Assembly: GCF_016093545.1 (NCBI RefSeq)
Contig: NZ_JADKYX010000003.1
Coordinates: 310,001-374,000, forward strand
DNA: 64,000 bases
Source of the DNA: Massilia rhizosphaerae
GTDB lineage: Bacteria; Pseudomonadota; Gammaproteobacteria; Burkholderiales; Burkholderiaceae_D
Direction of reading: 5' to 3'
Part shown: positions 43,227 through 52,279 of the stretch, one piece after another
Layout of the letters: every line of letters starts with the position of its first letter
Numbering within the stretch: the first letter of the stretch is position 1
The notes under the pieces: generated by a model
Databases searched by the model: none
Seen by the model: only the letters and a program-made list of their open reading frames with translations
What the model was told of the DNA's origin: nothing
Program-made: the position numbers and the translations under genes

Positions 43227-43844
43227 ATGCAGCTCTACTACAACTCGTACTCGTCCAACACCCGCCGCGTGCTGCTGGCCGCGGAGCACCTCGGCATCCA
43301 GTTCGACCTCGTCGAGATCAACCTGGCCAGCCAGGACGATCGCCGCCGCCTCGAAGAAGTCAATGCCAACAGCAAGATCCCGGTGCTGATCGACGGCGAC
43401 TTCGTCCTGTGGGAATCGTGCGCGATCATGCAATACCTGGCCGAGGGCACGCCCGGCCAGACCGTGTGGCCGCAGGACCGCCAGGCCCGGGCCGACGTGA
43501 ACCGCTGGATGTTCTGGTCCTGCCAGCATTTCGGCCCGGCCGTCGGCGTGCTCACGTGGGAACACATCTGGAAGAAATTCGTCACGGGCCAGGATCCCGA
43601 CGCGCAGGAGGTGGCGCGCGGCGAAGCCGACCTGGCCGAGGCGGCCCGCGTGCTCGAGAAGCACCTGTCCACGCGCCGCTGGCTCGTCGGCGACGACGTG
43701 ACCTTGGCCGACTACGCGGTGGTGGCGCCGCTCATGTACAAAGAGAAGACGCGGCTGCCGCTGGACGGCTATCCGCACCTGCTGGCCTGGTTCGAGCGCA
43801 TCCAGGCGCTGCCGGCGTGGCGCAACACCGACAAGGCCTGGTGA
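43227..43844 (+). CDS. Glutathione S-transferase family protein
   Basis: 205 residues. Thioredoxin-fold N-domain (LYYNSYSSNTRRVLLAAEHLGIQFDLVEINL; Ser in YSSNTRR at the catalytic position; IPVLIDGDFVLWESCAIMQYL for the glutathione gamma-glutamyl site) and a helical C-domain. Cytosolic conjugation or detoxification; substrate unknown. Strong AAGGAGA before the ATG. It follows the WYL regulator and a palindrome that probably controls it, and converges with the PEP-CTERM gene. Confidence 0.92.
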   Translation: MQLYYNSYSSNTRRVLLAAEHLGIQFDLVEINLASQDDRRRLEEVNANSKIPVLIDGDFVLWESCAIMQYLAEGTPGQTVWPQDRQARADVNRWMFWSCQHFGPAVGVLTWEHIWKKFVTGQDPDAQEVARGEADLAEAARVLEKHLSTRRWLVGDDVTLADYAVVAPLMYKEKTRLPLDGYPHLLAWFERIQALPAWRNTDKAW

Positions 43845-43863
43845 TCGCGGCGCGCGGTTCCGG

Positions 43864-44994
43864 TCACGCCCGGCCGTCCGGGCGTGGACGGAGGCGCCGC
43901 CGCAGCACCAGCACGCCCAGGCCGAGGCCCAGCATGGACGCGGCCGCGGGTTCCGGAACCGGCGAGAGCAGCACGGCGTACGCCTTGCCGTTCAACAAAC
44001 CGGTCGCCGCGATCTGTCCGTGGTCGTTGATGGCCTTGGGCAGCTGGATCGTCCAGCCGGCCGCCGGGTCGATCAGCGCGTCCAGGCTGGTGACCGTGTC
44101 GCCCTGCATGATGAAGGCGCCGAACGTGCCGCTGTCGCCGACGATCTGGCCCAGGTTGTTGATGTCGTAGGCGATGCTGCCTGTGCCGCCGAGCCTGGCG
44201 TCGAGGTTGATCAGCTTGCCGCCTTCGTACAGGAAAGCTTGCGGGATGTGGAAGTCGGCCAGGCTGTCGGAATAGCCGACGACCTGGCCGAGGTCGTTGA
44301 TGGCGTAGGCGGTCGAATAGGCGTCGCCGAACGTGCCGAGGTCGGTCATGACGCCGTTCGAATACAGGAAGGGATGCACGGGCGGATCGCCCGGCCCGGC
44401 CTGGCCGGAGGCGCCGACGATCTGGCCGTGGTTGTTGATGTCGGTCGCCCCTGCGAACGGACTGGAAAAGCCGGGCAGGGTGCCGAGGTCCTGCAACGTG
44501 CCCCCGGGCGGCCGCACGAAGGCGCGTTCGCCGGAAAAGTCGTTCGGGTTCTCGGGCGCGAACGCGGAACCCACGGTGACGCCGGCGGCATTGATGCCCC
44601 AGCCATGGCTGCCGTTGCCGCCGAAGGTGCCGAGGTCCGTCATGCTGCCGTTCTGGTACAGGAAGGCGCGGCTCTGGCCGGCGGCATTGTCCGCCGAGCC
44701 GACGATCTGGCCGGCATCGTTCACGGCCGCGGCGATGCTGTTCGTGCCGCCGAACGTGCCGATGTCGACGGGCCCCGTGCCCGTGTTGACGAAGGCGCGG
44801 TAGCTGTTGAAGGACGGGTCGAAGGTCCTGCCCACCACCGTGCCCAGGTTGTTGAGGCCCCATGCCTGGCTGTCGGCGGCGCCCACGACGGTGAGGTCGT
44901 ACGGCGTCGTCTGGGCCAGGGCGGGCAAGGTGGACGTGCCTGCGGCGCACAGGACGCATAGGAGCGCGAGTTTGCGGATCGCCATGATCGACAT
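43864..44994 (-). CDS. HAF-repeat PEP-CTERM protein
   Basis: 376 residues. Signal peptide (MSIMAIRKLALLCVLCAAGTSTLPALA), then about seven HAF repeats with alternating FLYxxGxMTDLGTFGG and INxxGQIVGxS segments, and a C-terminal sorting signal: VPEP, hydrophobic helix, then RRRLRPR. PEP-CTERM proteins are processed by an exosortase and exported into the extracellular matrix. Start at 44994 is chosen because AGGAGGT sits five bases upstream; an ATG six codons earlier has none. Function of HAF repeats is unknown. It is isolated, with no exosortase gene in the window. A hairpin (43865-43886) falls within its last codons. Confidence 0.9.
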   Translation of the reverse strand: MSIMAIRKLALLCVLCAAGTSTLPALAQTTPYDLTVVGAADSQAWGLNNLGTVVGRTFDPSFNSYRAFVNTGTGPVDIGTFGGTNSIAAAVNDAGQIVGSADNAAGQSRAFLYQNGSMTDLGTFGGNGSHGWGINAAGVTVGSAFAPENPNDFSGERAFVRPPGGTLQDLGTLPGFSSPFAGATDINNHGQIVGASGQAGPGDPPVHPFLYSNGVMTDLGTFGDAYSTAYAINDLGQVVGYSDSLADFHIPQAFLYEGGKLINLDARLGGTGSIAYDINNLGQIVGDSGTFGAFIMQGDTVTSLDALIDPAAGWTIQLPKAINDHGQIAATGLLNGKAYAVLLSPVPEPAAASMLGLGLGVLVLRRRLRPRPDGRA

Positions 44995-45153
44995 CGGAAC
45001 CTCCTGATTCATCGTTGATCGGACTGCCAGGGCGATATTGCCCGGGCGCCAGCGGCCGTGGCTCCGCTGCTGAGATCAAGAATAGGGGGCGGGAACGCGC
45101 GCCGGTTTGTTACCCGTCATGGGTACGCGGCGTGCGCGGACGGCGCGTCGCGC

Positions 45154-45714
45154 TTATGCGACGGCCGCGTTCCAGTATGCGCGCAGCAGCCCGTAATAGA
45201 CGGTGTCGGCCGGCTCGCCCTGCACGATCCACCGTTCGGGCATGAAACCTTCCTTGCGGAATCCGAGCTTTTCCAGCACCCGGGCCGACGCGGTGTTGCG
45301 CGGGTCGATGTCGGCTTCGACGCGGTTCAGGTCGAGTGCCGTGAAGCCGTAATCGAGCAGCGCGCGCAGCGCCTCGCTGACGTAGCCGGCGCCCCAGTGG
45401 GCGCGGGCGAGCGCATAGCCCAGTTCGCAGCGCCGGCTGGCGTCCACGAAGCGGTGCAGGCTGACGTTGCCGATCAGTTGTCCCGTCCCGCGCAGCGCGA
45501 CGCCCAGGCGCATGCCGCTGCCGTCGGCGTACGCGGCCCGCGTGGCGGCGATGTGGTCGCGCGACTGGTCCAGCGTCGTCCACGGGCCGCTGCTCCAGTA
45601 GCGCGCCACCTCGGGGTCGGAAAACACGGCGTAGTGGGCGTCGACGTCGCGTTCGTCCATCCAGCGCAGCAGGAGGCGCGGCGTGGACAATTCGATGGGG
45701 TTCAAATCGGGCAT
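45154..45714 (-). CDS. GNAT-family N-acetyltransferase (RimJ-like)
   Basis: 186 residues: IELSTPRLLLRWMDERDVDAHYAVFSDPEVARYW at the start, the acetyl-CoA loop region ELGYALARAHWGAGYVSEAL and DPRNTASARVLEKLGFRKEGF, all typical of the RimJ/RimL subgroup that acetylates amino groups of proteins or small molecules. Target unknown. Its start overlaps the end of the TetR gene by 13 bp, so the three minus-strand genes mocR-tetR-GNAT form an operon. Confidence 0.88.
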   Translation of the reverse strand: MPDLNPIELSTPRLLLRWMDERDVDAHYAVFSDPEVARYWSSGPWTTLDQSRDHIAATRAAYADGSGMRLGVALRGTGQLIGNVSLHRFVDASRRCELGYALARAHWGAGYVSEALRALLDYGFTALDLNRVEADIDPRNTASARVLEKLGFRKEGFMPERWIVQGEPADTVYYGLLRAYWNAAVA

Positions 45715-46352
45715 GGGTTCTCCTGCAGGCCGACGGCGGCGAGCACCATGCCCGTGATCAGGCGTTCGGCGTCGTCGAAGTCGGACGGTTGCAACTGTTC
45801 GCGGTCGAGCACGAGCGTCATCTGCGCCGCGAAGTCGGCATACGACTGCGTCATCGCCCAGACGGCGAACAGCAGGTGGGTGGCGTTGACGGGCGCGATC
45901 TTTCCGTCCGCGACCCAGCGCTCGAACACGGCGATGTCGGCGCGCAGCAGCGGGATCACGCGGCTGCGGATCCGGTCGGCGTACAGCTTGGCGCCGCCGA
46001 TCACTTCCATCGCATACACGCGCGACGCGAGCGGCTGCTCGCGCGAGAATTGCAGCTTCGCGCGCACGTAGGCGCGCAGCACGTCGCCCGGGTCCTTGCC
46101 CGGGTCGGCCAGGCAGGCCATGCGCGCGAGCCACTCGTCCAGCACGTTGTCGAGTACCCGCTGGTACAAGGCCTGCTTGGTCGGGAAGTAGTACATCAGG
46201 TTCTGCTTCGACAGGCCGGCGCGCTCCGCGACGGTGGCGATCGACGTGCCTTCGTAGCCGCATTCGGCGAACTGGCGCACGGCTTCGCCCAGGATGGCCG
46301 TTTCGACTTTGCCGCGGTGGCTGACGCGGTATTTGGCGGGGGCGGTGGTCAT
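45702..46352 (-). CDS. TetR-family regulator, RutR-like
   Basis: 216 residues. N-terminal TetR helix-turn-helix (about 15-60: ILGEAVRQFAECGYEGTSIATVAERAGLSKQNLMYYFPTKQALYQ). The C-terminal part FSREQPLASRVYAMEVIGGAKLYADRI and WAMTQSYADFAAQM resembles the YcdC/RutR C-domain, which in E. coli binds uracil or thymine. This fits its place beside the pyrimidine degradation genes (from 47974). The ATG overlaps the stop of the MocR-like gene (ATGA). A ligand role for pyrimidines is inferred. Confidence 0.85.
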   Translation of the reverse strand: MTTAPAKYRVSHRGKVETAILGEAVRQFAECGYEGTSIATVAERAGLSKQNLMYYFPTKQALYQRVLDNVLDEWLARMACLADPGKDPGDVLRAYVRAKLQFSREQPLASRVYAMEVIGGAKLYADRIRSRVIPLLRADIAVFERWVADGKIAPVNATHLLFAVWAMTQSYADFAAQMTLVLDREQLQPSDFDDAERLITGMVLAAVGLQENPCPI

Positions 46353-47788
46353 GGCGGATCTCCTCGGATCGAACACAGGAAGTCGAGCAGGGCGGGCTCG
46401 AAGGCATAGGCGACGTTGAAGCGGAACCAGGCGCAGGCGGGCGGTTGCAGCGAGAAGAATTCGCCCGGCGCCAGCAAGATGCCGGCGCGCAGCGCGCGCT
46501 CGGCGATGGCGCGGCCGTTGCCCCGGCCGTCCGGCCATCCCGCGCTGACGAACATCCCGCCGCGCGGCCTGGCGAGCGGCACGAGGCCCGCGTCGCCGAG
46601 GCGTTCGAGGGCCCGTTCGCGCGCGCCGTCCAGCTGCAGCACGAGGCGCTCGACCTGCTTGCGGTAGGCGCGGCTGCTGACGGCATCGTACACGGCGCGC
46701 TCGTTCACTTCGGACGTCGTCAGGCCCGTGAGCATCTTGACGCGCACCAGTTCCGGCAACAGGGAGGCCGACGCGCAGATCGAGCCCACGCGCAGCACGG
46801 GCGACAGGGTCTTCGAAAAGCTGCCGATGCGGATCACGCGGCGCAGGCCATCCATCGCGGCCAGCGACGATTCGCCGCGCACGGCCAGTTCGCGGTAGAT
46901 ATCGTCCTCGACGAGCCAGAAGTCGTACTGCTCGGACAGCGCCAGCAGCCGGTGCGCCTGCGCCTGCGACAGCGACGTGCCGAGGGGATTCTGCAGCACC
47001 GTGTTGACGAACATGAGTTTCGGCTGGCGCGCCTGGGCCTCCTGCGCGAGGACGTCCATGTCCAGGCCGTGCGCGCCGCGCGGGATGCCGACGGCTTCGC
47101 ACCCGTGGTGGCGCACGAGGGCGAGCAGGTTGCTGTAGCCGGGATCCTCGACGAACACGACGTCGCCCGGCCGGGTGAGCGTGCGCAGCACGAGGTCGAA
47201 TGCGTGGGTGGCGCCGTGCGTGAGCAGGATCTGCTCGGGTTGGACGGCGAACAGGTCGGCCGACAGCGCGGCCGCCAGGTGCTGGCGCAGGCTGGGAAAG
47301 CCGAGCGGATGGCCGTAGCCGCGCAGGCGGCCGGCCGGGATCTTCATCGCGTGGCGCACGGCGTCGAGGATCGTCGATGCGCCATACCATTCGGGCGGCA
47401 GCCAGCCGGCGCCGACGGGCAGCGCGTCCGTCTGGCCGGAATACAGGTCGGGCGTGAGCGTGTCGACGACGCCGGCGGCGGCGGGCAGCGCGGCCTGCTG
47501 CGCCGGCGCGTCCGCGCCGCGCGCCACGAAAAAGCCGGAGCCGCGCCGCGACGAGAGCAGGCCCAGATGCAGCAGGCGGTCATACGATTCGACGACGGTG
47601 AAGGTGCTGACGCCGTTCACTTTTGCGAATTGTCGAACGGACGGCATCTTCGTCCCGGCGGGCAGCGCGCGCCGATTTACCATCTCGGCGATGGCCGCGA
47701 CGATCTGGTCCACCAGGCTGCCGCGGCGCTGGCGGTCGATCGCCAGCACGGGCCATCCCTCGCTCTCGCTCTTGTCGGTCGGATCCAT
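46349..47788 (-). CDS. MocR/PdxR-like regulator (GntR HTH + aminotransferase domain)
   Basis: 479 residues. N-terminal GntR winged HTH (about 22-90: GSLVDQIVAAIAEMVNRRALPAGTKMPSVRQFAKVNGVSTFTVVESYDRL) fused to a fold-type I aminotransferase domain with PLP lysine Lys326 in GSFSKTLSP. MocR proteins sense PLP-bound amino compounds such as GABA, beta-alanine or taurine, and control adjacent catabolic genes. Divergent to the beta-alanine transaminase gene, with an imperfect 12-base inverted repeat between them; control of beta-alanine/pyrimidine use is the natural inference. Confidence 0.92.
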   Translation of the reverse strand: MDPTDKSESEGWPVLAIDRQRRGSLVDQIVAAIAEMVNRRALPAGTKMPSVRQFAKVNGVSTFTVVESYDRLLHLGLLSSRRGSGFFVARGADAPAQQAALPAAAGVVDTLTPDLYSGQTDALPVGAGWLPPEWYGASTILDAVRHAMKIPAGRLRGYGHPLGFPSLRQHLAAALSADLFAVQPEQILLTHGATHAFDLVLRTLTRPGDVVFVEDPGYSNLLALVRHHGCEAVGIPRGAHGLDMDVLAQEAQARQPKLMFVNTVLQNPLGTSLSQAQAHRLLALSEQYDFWLVEDDIYRELAVRGESSLAAMDGLRRVIRIGSFSKTLSPVLRVGSICASASLLPELVRVKMLTGLTTSEVNERAVYDAVSSRAYRKQVERLVLQLDGARERALERLGDAGLVPLARPRGGMFVSAGWPDGRGNGRAIAERALRAGILLAPGEFFSLQPPACAWFRFNVAYAFEPALLDFLCSIRGDPP

Positions 47789-47825
47789 CGTTACTCCATC
47801 GGGGCTGCGTCGTGCGCGACGCCGG

Positions 47826-47857
47826 CAACTGTACAGGCTATGCTACCAGTACGGTTG
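47826..47857. promoter_or_regulatory. Inverted repeat between mocR-like and transaminase genes
   Basis: CAACTGTACAGG, spacer CTATGCTA, CCAGTACGGTTG: arms match at 10 of 12 positions as an inverted repeat. A possible promoter for the transaminase (TTGGCC at 47855-47860, 16 bp, TATATG at 47877-47882) overlaps its right end. Likely operator of the MocR-like regulator. Confidence 0.5.
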
Positions 47858-47973
47858 GCCATTTTCGCAGATTGTGTATATGTGCCACTGTTGCTCTGCT
47901 GTCTATTATTGCATCATTGTTTTTGCCAGTTGGTAAATTTGTAGGCTGGCTGTCAGATTACTAGGGGAGTCGC

Positions 47974-49290
47974 ATGTACGAGTCTAGACCCGAATCGATG
48001 TCATCCTTCTGGATGCCATTCACCAACAACCGCGACTTCAAGGCGCACCCGCGCCTCCTCGTCTCGGCGCAAGGGATGTATTACAAGGACGTCGACGGCA
48101 ACGCCGTGCTCGACGGCACCGCCGGCCTGTGGTGCGTCCCGTGCGGCCACGCGCAGCCGAAGATCGTCGCCGCCGTCAGCGAGATGGTCGGCCAGCTCGA
48201 TTTCGCGCCCACGTTCCAGATGGGCCACCCGGCCGCCTTCGACCTGGCCGAGCGGCTGATGGACTACACGAACCACAAGTTCGGCCACGTGTTCTACACG
48301 AACTCCGGCTCGGAAGCCGTGGACACCGCCCTCAAGATCGCGCTGGCCTACCACAAGGCGCGCGGCGAGGGCGGACGCACGCGGCTGATCGGGCGCGAGC
48401 GCGGGTACCACGGCGTCGGCTTCGGCGGCCTGTCCGTCGGCGGCATCGGCCCGAACCGCAAGGCCTTCGGGCCGCTGCTGCCGGGCGTCGACCACCTGCC
48501 GCACACGCACAACCTCGCGCAGAACGCGTTCTCGCGCGGCGAGCCGGAACACGGCGCGGAACTGGCGGACGAGCTGGAACGCATCGTCGCGCTGCACGAT
48601 CCGTCGACCATCGCGGCCGTGATCGTCGAACCCGTGTCGGGATCGACGGGCGTGCTGGTCCCGCCGAAGGGCTATCTGAAGCGCCTGCGCGAGATCTGCA
48701 CCAAATACGGCATCCTGCTGATCTTCGACGAAGTGATCACGGGCTTCGGCCGGCTGACGACGCCGTTCGCCGTCGACTACTTCGACGTCGAACCGGACCT
48801 GATGACGACGGCGAAAGGCCTCACGAACGGCGTCGTGCCGATGGGCGCCGTGTTCTCGAAAACATTCATCCACGACGCGTTCATGGACGCGCCGGCCGGC
48901 ATCGAACTGGCCCACGGCTACACGTATTCCGGCCACCCGCTGGCCTGCGCGGCGTCGCTGGCGACGCTCGACGTCTTCGCGGAGCAGGGCATCCTGGACA
49001 ACGCGAAGAACCTGCAACCGTACTGGGAAGACGCCGTACACAGCCTGCGCGGCCTGCCGCACGTGATCGACATCCGCACCATCGGCCTCGTCGCCGGCAT
49101 CGAGCTGGCCGGCATTCCCGGCAAGCCGGGCGCGCGCGCGTTCGCCGCGTTCAAGCAGGCCTTCGCCGACGGCATCCTGATCCGCACGACGGGCGACATC
49201 ATCGCGTTGTCGCCGCCGCTCGTGCTGGAGAAGAAGCACATCGACGAGTTGTTCGGCAAGCTGGCCACCGTCCTCAAGAACCTCGACTGA
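47974..49290 (+). CDS. Beta-alanine--pyruvate transaminase (class III omega-aminotransferase)
   Basis: 438 residues, PLP fold-type I class III enzyme. Visible: substrate region [49 protein letters not shown] (phosphate-binding), [11 protein letters not shown] (Asp252) and the PLP lysine Lys281 in TTAKGLTNG. The sequence resembles Pseudomonas beta-alanine:pyruvate transaminase (AptA). It would turn beta-alanine, the end product of reductive uracil breakdown, into malonate semialdehyde. GGGGAG precedes the ATG at 47974; an in-frame ATG at 47998 also exists. The mmsA-like gene follows 17 bp later. Confidence 0.9.
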   Translation: MYESRPESMSSFWMPFTNNRDFKAHPRLLVSAQGMYYKDVDGNAVLDGTAGLWCVPCGHAQPKIVAAVSEMVGQLDFAPTFQMGHPAAFDLAERLMDYTNHKFGHVFYTNSGSEAVDTALKIALAYHKARGEGGRTRLIGRERGYHGVGFGGLSVGGIGPNRKAFGPLLPGVDHLPHTHNLAQNAFSRGEPEHGAELADELERIVALHDPSTIAAVIVEPVSGSTGVLVPPKGYLKRLREICTKYGILLIFDEVITGFGRLTTPFAVDYFDVEPDLMTTAKGLTNGVVPMGAVFSKTFIHDAFMDAPAGIELAHGYTYSGHPLACAASLATLDVFAEQGILDNAKNLQPYWEDAVHSLRGLPHVIDIRTIGLVAGIELAGIPGKPGARAFAAFKQAFADGILIRTTGDIIALSPPLVLEKKHIDELFGKLATVLKNLD

Positions 49291-49307
49291 ATCGACTGAA
49301 AGAACCC

Positions 49308-50801
49308 ATGGAGACCATCAATCACTACGTCAATGGCCGCGTGGCCGAGGGCACCGGCGGACGCTACGCCGACGTCTACAACCCCGCGCTGGGCGAACCG
49401 TGCGCGCGCGTGGCGCTGGCGAGCGGCGGCGACGTGGACGCGGCCGTCGCGGCGGCCCATGCCGCGTTTCCCGCCTGGGCCGCGACGCCCCCGCTGGCGC
49501 GCGCCCGCGTGCTGTTCAACTACCTGCAGCTGTGCCAGCGCCACGTGGACGAATTCGCGGCGCTGGTCGTGCGCGAACACGGCAAGACGTTCGCCGACGC
49601 CCGCGGCGAAGTCGCGCGCGGCATCGAGGTCGTCGAATTCGCGGTGGGCATCCCGCAACTGCTCAAGGGCGAGTTCACGGACCAGATCGCGCGCGGCATC
49701 GACGCGTGGTCGATGCGCCAGCCGCTGGGCGCCGTCGCGGGCATCACGCCGTTCAACTTCCCCGTGATGGTGCCGATGTGGATGTTCCCGGTCGCGATCG
49801 CGTGCGGCAACACGTTCGTGCTGAAACCGTCGGAGCGCGATCCGTCGGCGTCGCTGCTGCATGCGCGCCTGCTCAAGGAAGCGGGCCTGCCGGACGGCGT
49901 GTTCAACGTCGTGCAGGGCGACAAGGCCGCGGTCGACGCGCTGCTGGACCACCCGGACATCCAGGCCGTCAGCTTCGTCGGCTCCACGCCGATCGCGGAA
50001 TATATTTATGCGCGCGGCAGCGCGGCCGGCAAGCGCGTGCAGGCACTGGGCGGCGCCAAGAACCACATGGTCGTGATGCCGGACGCCGATATGGACATGG
50101 CCGTCGACGCCCTCATCGGGGCCGCGTACGGCTCGGCGGGCGAGCGCTGCATGGCGATCTCGGTGGCGGTGGCCATCGGCGACGCGGGCGATGCGCTCGT
50201 CGCCCGGCTGGCCGAGCGCACGCGCGCCCTGAAGATCGCGGACGGCATGGCGGACGGCGCCGAGATGGGGCCGGTCGTCACGCTCGCGGCCAAGCAGCGC
50301 ATCGAACGGCTGATCGGCGAAGGCGTGGAGCAGGGCGCGACGCTCGTCGTCGACGGCCGCGGCTTCCAGGTGCAGGAGCGCGCGAACGGCTTCTTCGTGG
50401 GCGGCACGCTGTTCGACCACGTTCTGCCTTCCATGTCGATCTACCGGGAAGAGATCTTCGGACCCGTGCTGTGCGTCGTGCGCCTGCCGGACGTGGGCAG
50501 CGCTTTGGCCCTCATCAACGGCAACGAGTACGGCAACGGCGTGGCCGTGTTTACCCGCGACGGCGGCGTGGCGCGCGAATTCGTGCGCCAGGTGCAAGTG
50601 GGCATGGTCGGCGTGAACGTGCCGTTGCCCGTGCCGATGGCGTTCAGCAGCTTCGGCGGGTGGAAGAAAAGCCTGTTCGGGGACCACCACGCGTACGGGC
50701 CGGAAGGCGTGCGGTTCTATACGCGGCAAAAGGCCGTCATGCAGCGGTGGCCGAATACGGCGAGCAGCGGGGTGGAGTTCGCATTTCCTCAAATGAAATG
50801 A
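49308..50801 (+). CDS. mmsA: CoA-acylating methylmalonate/malonate-semialdehyde dehydrogenase
   Basis: 497 residues, typical MmsA length. ALDH fold with Asn150 in ITPFNFPVM and catalytic Cys281 in [11 protein letters not shown]. The usual ALDH base Glu is absent and ALGGAKNH takes its place, which is characteristic of CoA-dependent MMSDHs. It converts malonate semialdehyde (from beta-alanine transamination) plus CoA and NAD to acetyl-CoA and CO2. It lies directly after the transaminase gene, so beta-alanine use, rather than valine degradation, is the likely role. A REP unit follows 25 bp after its stop. Confidence 0.92.
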   Translation: METINHYVNGRVAEGTGGRYADVYNPALGEPCARVALASGGDVDAAVAAAHAAFPAWAATPPLARARVLFNYLQLCQRHVDEFAALVVREHGKTFADARGEVARGIEVVEFAVGIPQLLKGEFTDQIARGIDAWSMRQPLGAVAGITPFNFPVMVPMWMFPVAIACGNTFVLKPSERDPSASLLHARLLKEAGLPDGVFNVVQGDKAAVDALLDHPDIQAVSFVGSTPIAEYIYARGSAAGKRVQALGGAKNHMVVMPDADMDMAVDALIGAAYGSAGERCMAISVAVAIGDAGDALVARLAERTRALKIADGMADGAEMGPVVTLAAKQRIERLIGEGVEQGATLVVDGRGFQVQERANGFFVGGTLFDHVLPSMSIYREEIFGPVLCVVRLPDVGSALALINGNEYGNGVAVFTRDGGVAREFVRQVQVGMVGVNVPLPVPMAFSSFGGWKKSLFGDHHAYGPEGVRFYTRQKAVMQRWPNTASSGVEFAFPQMK

Positions 50802-50825
50802 TGGCCACGATCCGTTGAACTTGAC

Positions 50826-50850
50826 GTAGGGTGGGCACCCCGTGCCCACC
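50826..50850 (+). repeat. GTAG-headed palindromic repeat, REP copy 3 (short form)
   Basis: GTAGGGTGGGCAC-CCC-GTGCCCACC: head GTAG followed by a nine-base stem and three-base loop. Short form without the inner variable hairpin. Lies between mmsA and preT on the coding strand. Confidence 0.8.
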
Positions 50851-50902
50851 AAACGGTTCTCGAGGTAGTCCTCGTATCACCACGTACAAGAAGGGATGCT
50901 TC

Positions 50903-52279
50903 ATGATCGAGTCACTCCACCATCTGCCCCACGCCGCCGGCACGCACGCCGCCTTGTCCGAGCGCTTCACGGACCTCGCGCCGGCGCTGACGGCCCGCCA
51001 GGCCGCCATCGAGAGCGCCCGCTGCCTGTACTGCTACGACGCACCTTGCACCCGCGCGTGCCCGACGGGCATCGACGTGGCGAGCTTCATCCGCAACATC
51101 CACGAAGGCAACGTGGATGGCGCCGCCGTCAACATCCTCAAGCAGAACATCTTCGGCGGCAGCTGTTCGCGCGTGTGTCCGACGGAGATCCTGTGCGAGG
51201 ACGCCTGCGTGCGCAACCACGACGCCGAAGGCCAGCCCGTGAAGATCGGCCTGCTGCAGCGCCACGCCATCGACAACGCGCACTTCGCCGGCCACCCGTT
51301 CCAGCGCGCGCCATCGACCGGCAAGACCATCGCCGTCGTGGGCGCCGGCCCGGCCGGGCTGGCATGCGCGCACCGGCTCGCGATGCTGGGGCATGACGTC
51401 GTCGTGTTCGAGGCGCGCGACAAGGCGGGAGGCCTCAACGAATACGGCATCGCCAAGTACAAGCTGCCGGGCGACTTCGCCCAGCGCGAGGTCGACTTCC
51501 TGCTGTCCATCGGGGGCATCGAGATCCAGTACGGCCGCGTCCTGGGCGGCAACCTGCACCTGCAGGACCTGCACACGCGCTACGACGCCGTCTTCCTCGG
51601 CCTGGGCCTCGGCGCCAGCCGCCGGCTCGGCCTCACGGGCGAGGACGCGCCCGGCCTCGCGGTCGCCGTCGACTACATCGCCACCCTGCGCCAGGCGGCC
51701 GACCTCGCGGCGCTGCCGGTGCCGCGGCGCGCCGTCGTGATCGGCGCCGGCAACACGGCCGTCGACATGGCCGTGCAGATCGGGCGTCTCGGCGCGGAAG
51801 AGGTCACGCTCGTCTACCGCCGCGGCGTCGAGGCGATGAGCGCGACGGATCACGAGATCGAGATCGCCAGGGCGAACGGCGTGCGCATCCGCACGTGGGC
51901 CGCGCCGCACGAGGTGCTGCTGGACGACGCGGGACGCGTGCGCGGCATGCGCTTCGAGGAGACGCGCCTGCTTGACGGCCGCCTCGCCGGCACGGGCGCC
52001 TTCGTCGACGTCGCGGCCGATGCCGTGTTCAAGGCGATCGGCCAGCACATGGATGCGGGCGCGCTGTCCGATCCGCTGGCGGGCGAGATCGAACGTGAAG
52101 GTAAGGAAGGCGAACTGCGGATCCACGTCGACGCCAGGTTCCGCACCAAACTGCCGGGCGTGTACGCGGGCGGCGATTGCGTGGCGCCGGGGCAGGACCT
52201 GACGGTGCAGGCCGTCCAGCACGGCAAGCTGGCCGCGCTGGCGATCCATGACGACATCCTTTCCAAAGCGGAGGCATGA
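50903..52279 (+). CDS. preT: NAD-dependent dihydropyrimidine dehydrogenase, subunit PreT
   Basis: 458 residues. N-terminal iron-sulfur region with CLYCYDAPCTRACPTGID and CSRVCPTEILCEDACV, then a GltD-like flavoprotein: FAD site VVGAGPAGLACAH, NADH site VIGAGNTAVDMAVQIGRLGA, and the C-terminal GGDCVAPGQDLTVQAVQHGK. With PreA it reduces uracil and thymine to the 5,6-dihydro forms. ATG at 50903 is chosen by homology; the frame extends upstream into the REP element. The TGA overlaps the preferred preA ATG (TGATG). Confidence 0.93.
   Translation: MIESLHHLPHAAGTHAALSERFTDLAPALTARQAAIESARCLYCYDAPCTRACPTGIDVASFIRNIHEGNVDGAAVNILKQNIFGGSCSRVCPTEILCEDACVRNHDAEGQPVKIGLLQRHAIDNAHFAGHPFQRAPSTGKTIAVVGAGPAGLACAHRLAMLGHDVVVFEARDKAGGLNEYGIAKYKLPGDFAQREVDFLLSIGGIEIQYGRVLGGNLHLQDLHTRYDAVFLGLGLGASRRLGLTGEDAPGLAVAVDYIATLRQAADLAALPVPRRAVVIGAGNTAVDMAVQIGRLGAEEVTLVYRRGVEAMSATDHEIEIARANGVRIRTWAAPHEVLLDDAGRVRGMRFEETRLLDGRLAGTGAFVDVAADAVFKAIGQHMDAGALSDPLAGEIEREGKEGELRIHVDARFRTKLPGVYAGGDCVAPGQDLTVQAVQHGKLAALAIHDDILSKAEA

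Noticed and set aside
43865..43886. Hairpin CACGCCCGG/CCGGGCGTG as a terminator between GST and the PEP-CTERM gene
   Set aside because: It lies within the last codons of the PEP-CTERM gene and has no T-tract; it may be chance in GC-rich coding DNA.
44100..44800. Periodic repeats considered as a CRISPR-like array
   Set aside because: The periodicity is explained by HAF protein repeats in a well-supported coding frame; units are degenerate and lack spacers.
48129..50801. Single 890-residue fusion of transaminase and dehydrogenase frames
   Set aside because: The open frame runs antiphase through the transaminase; the dehydrogenase has its own ATG at 49308 and normal length.
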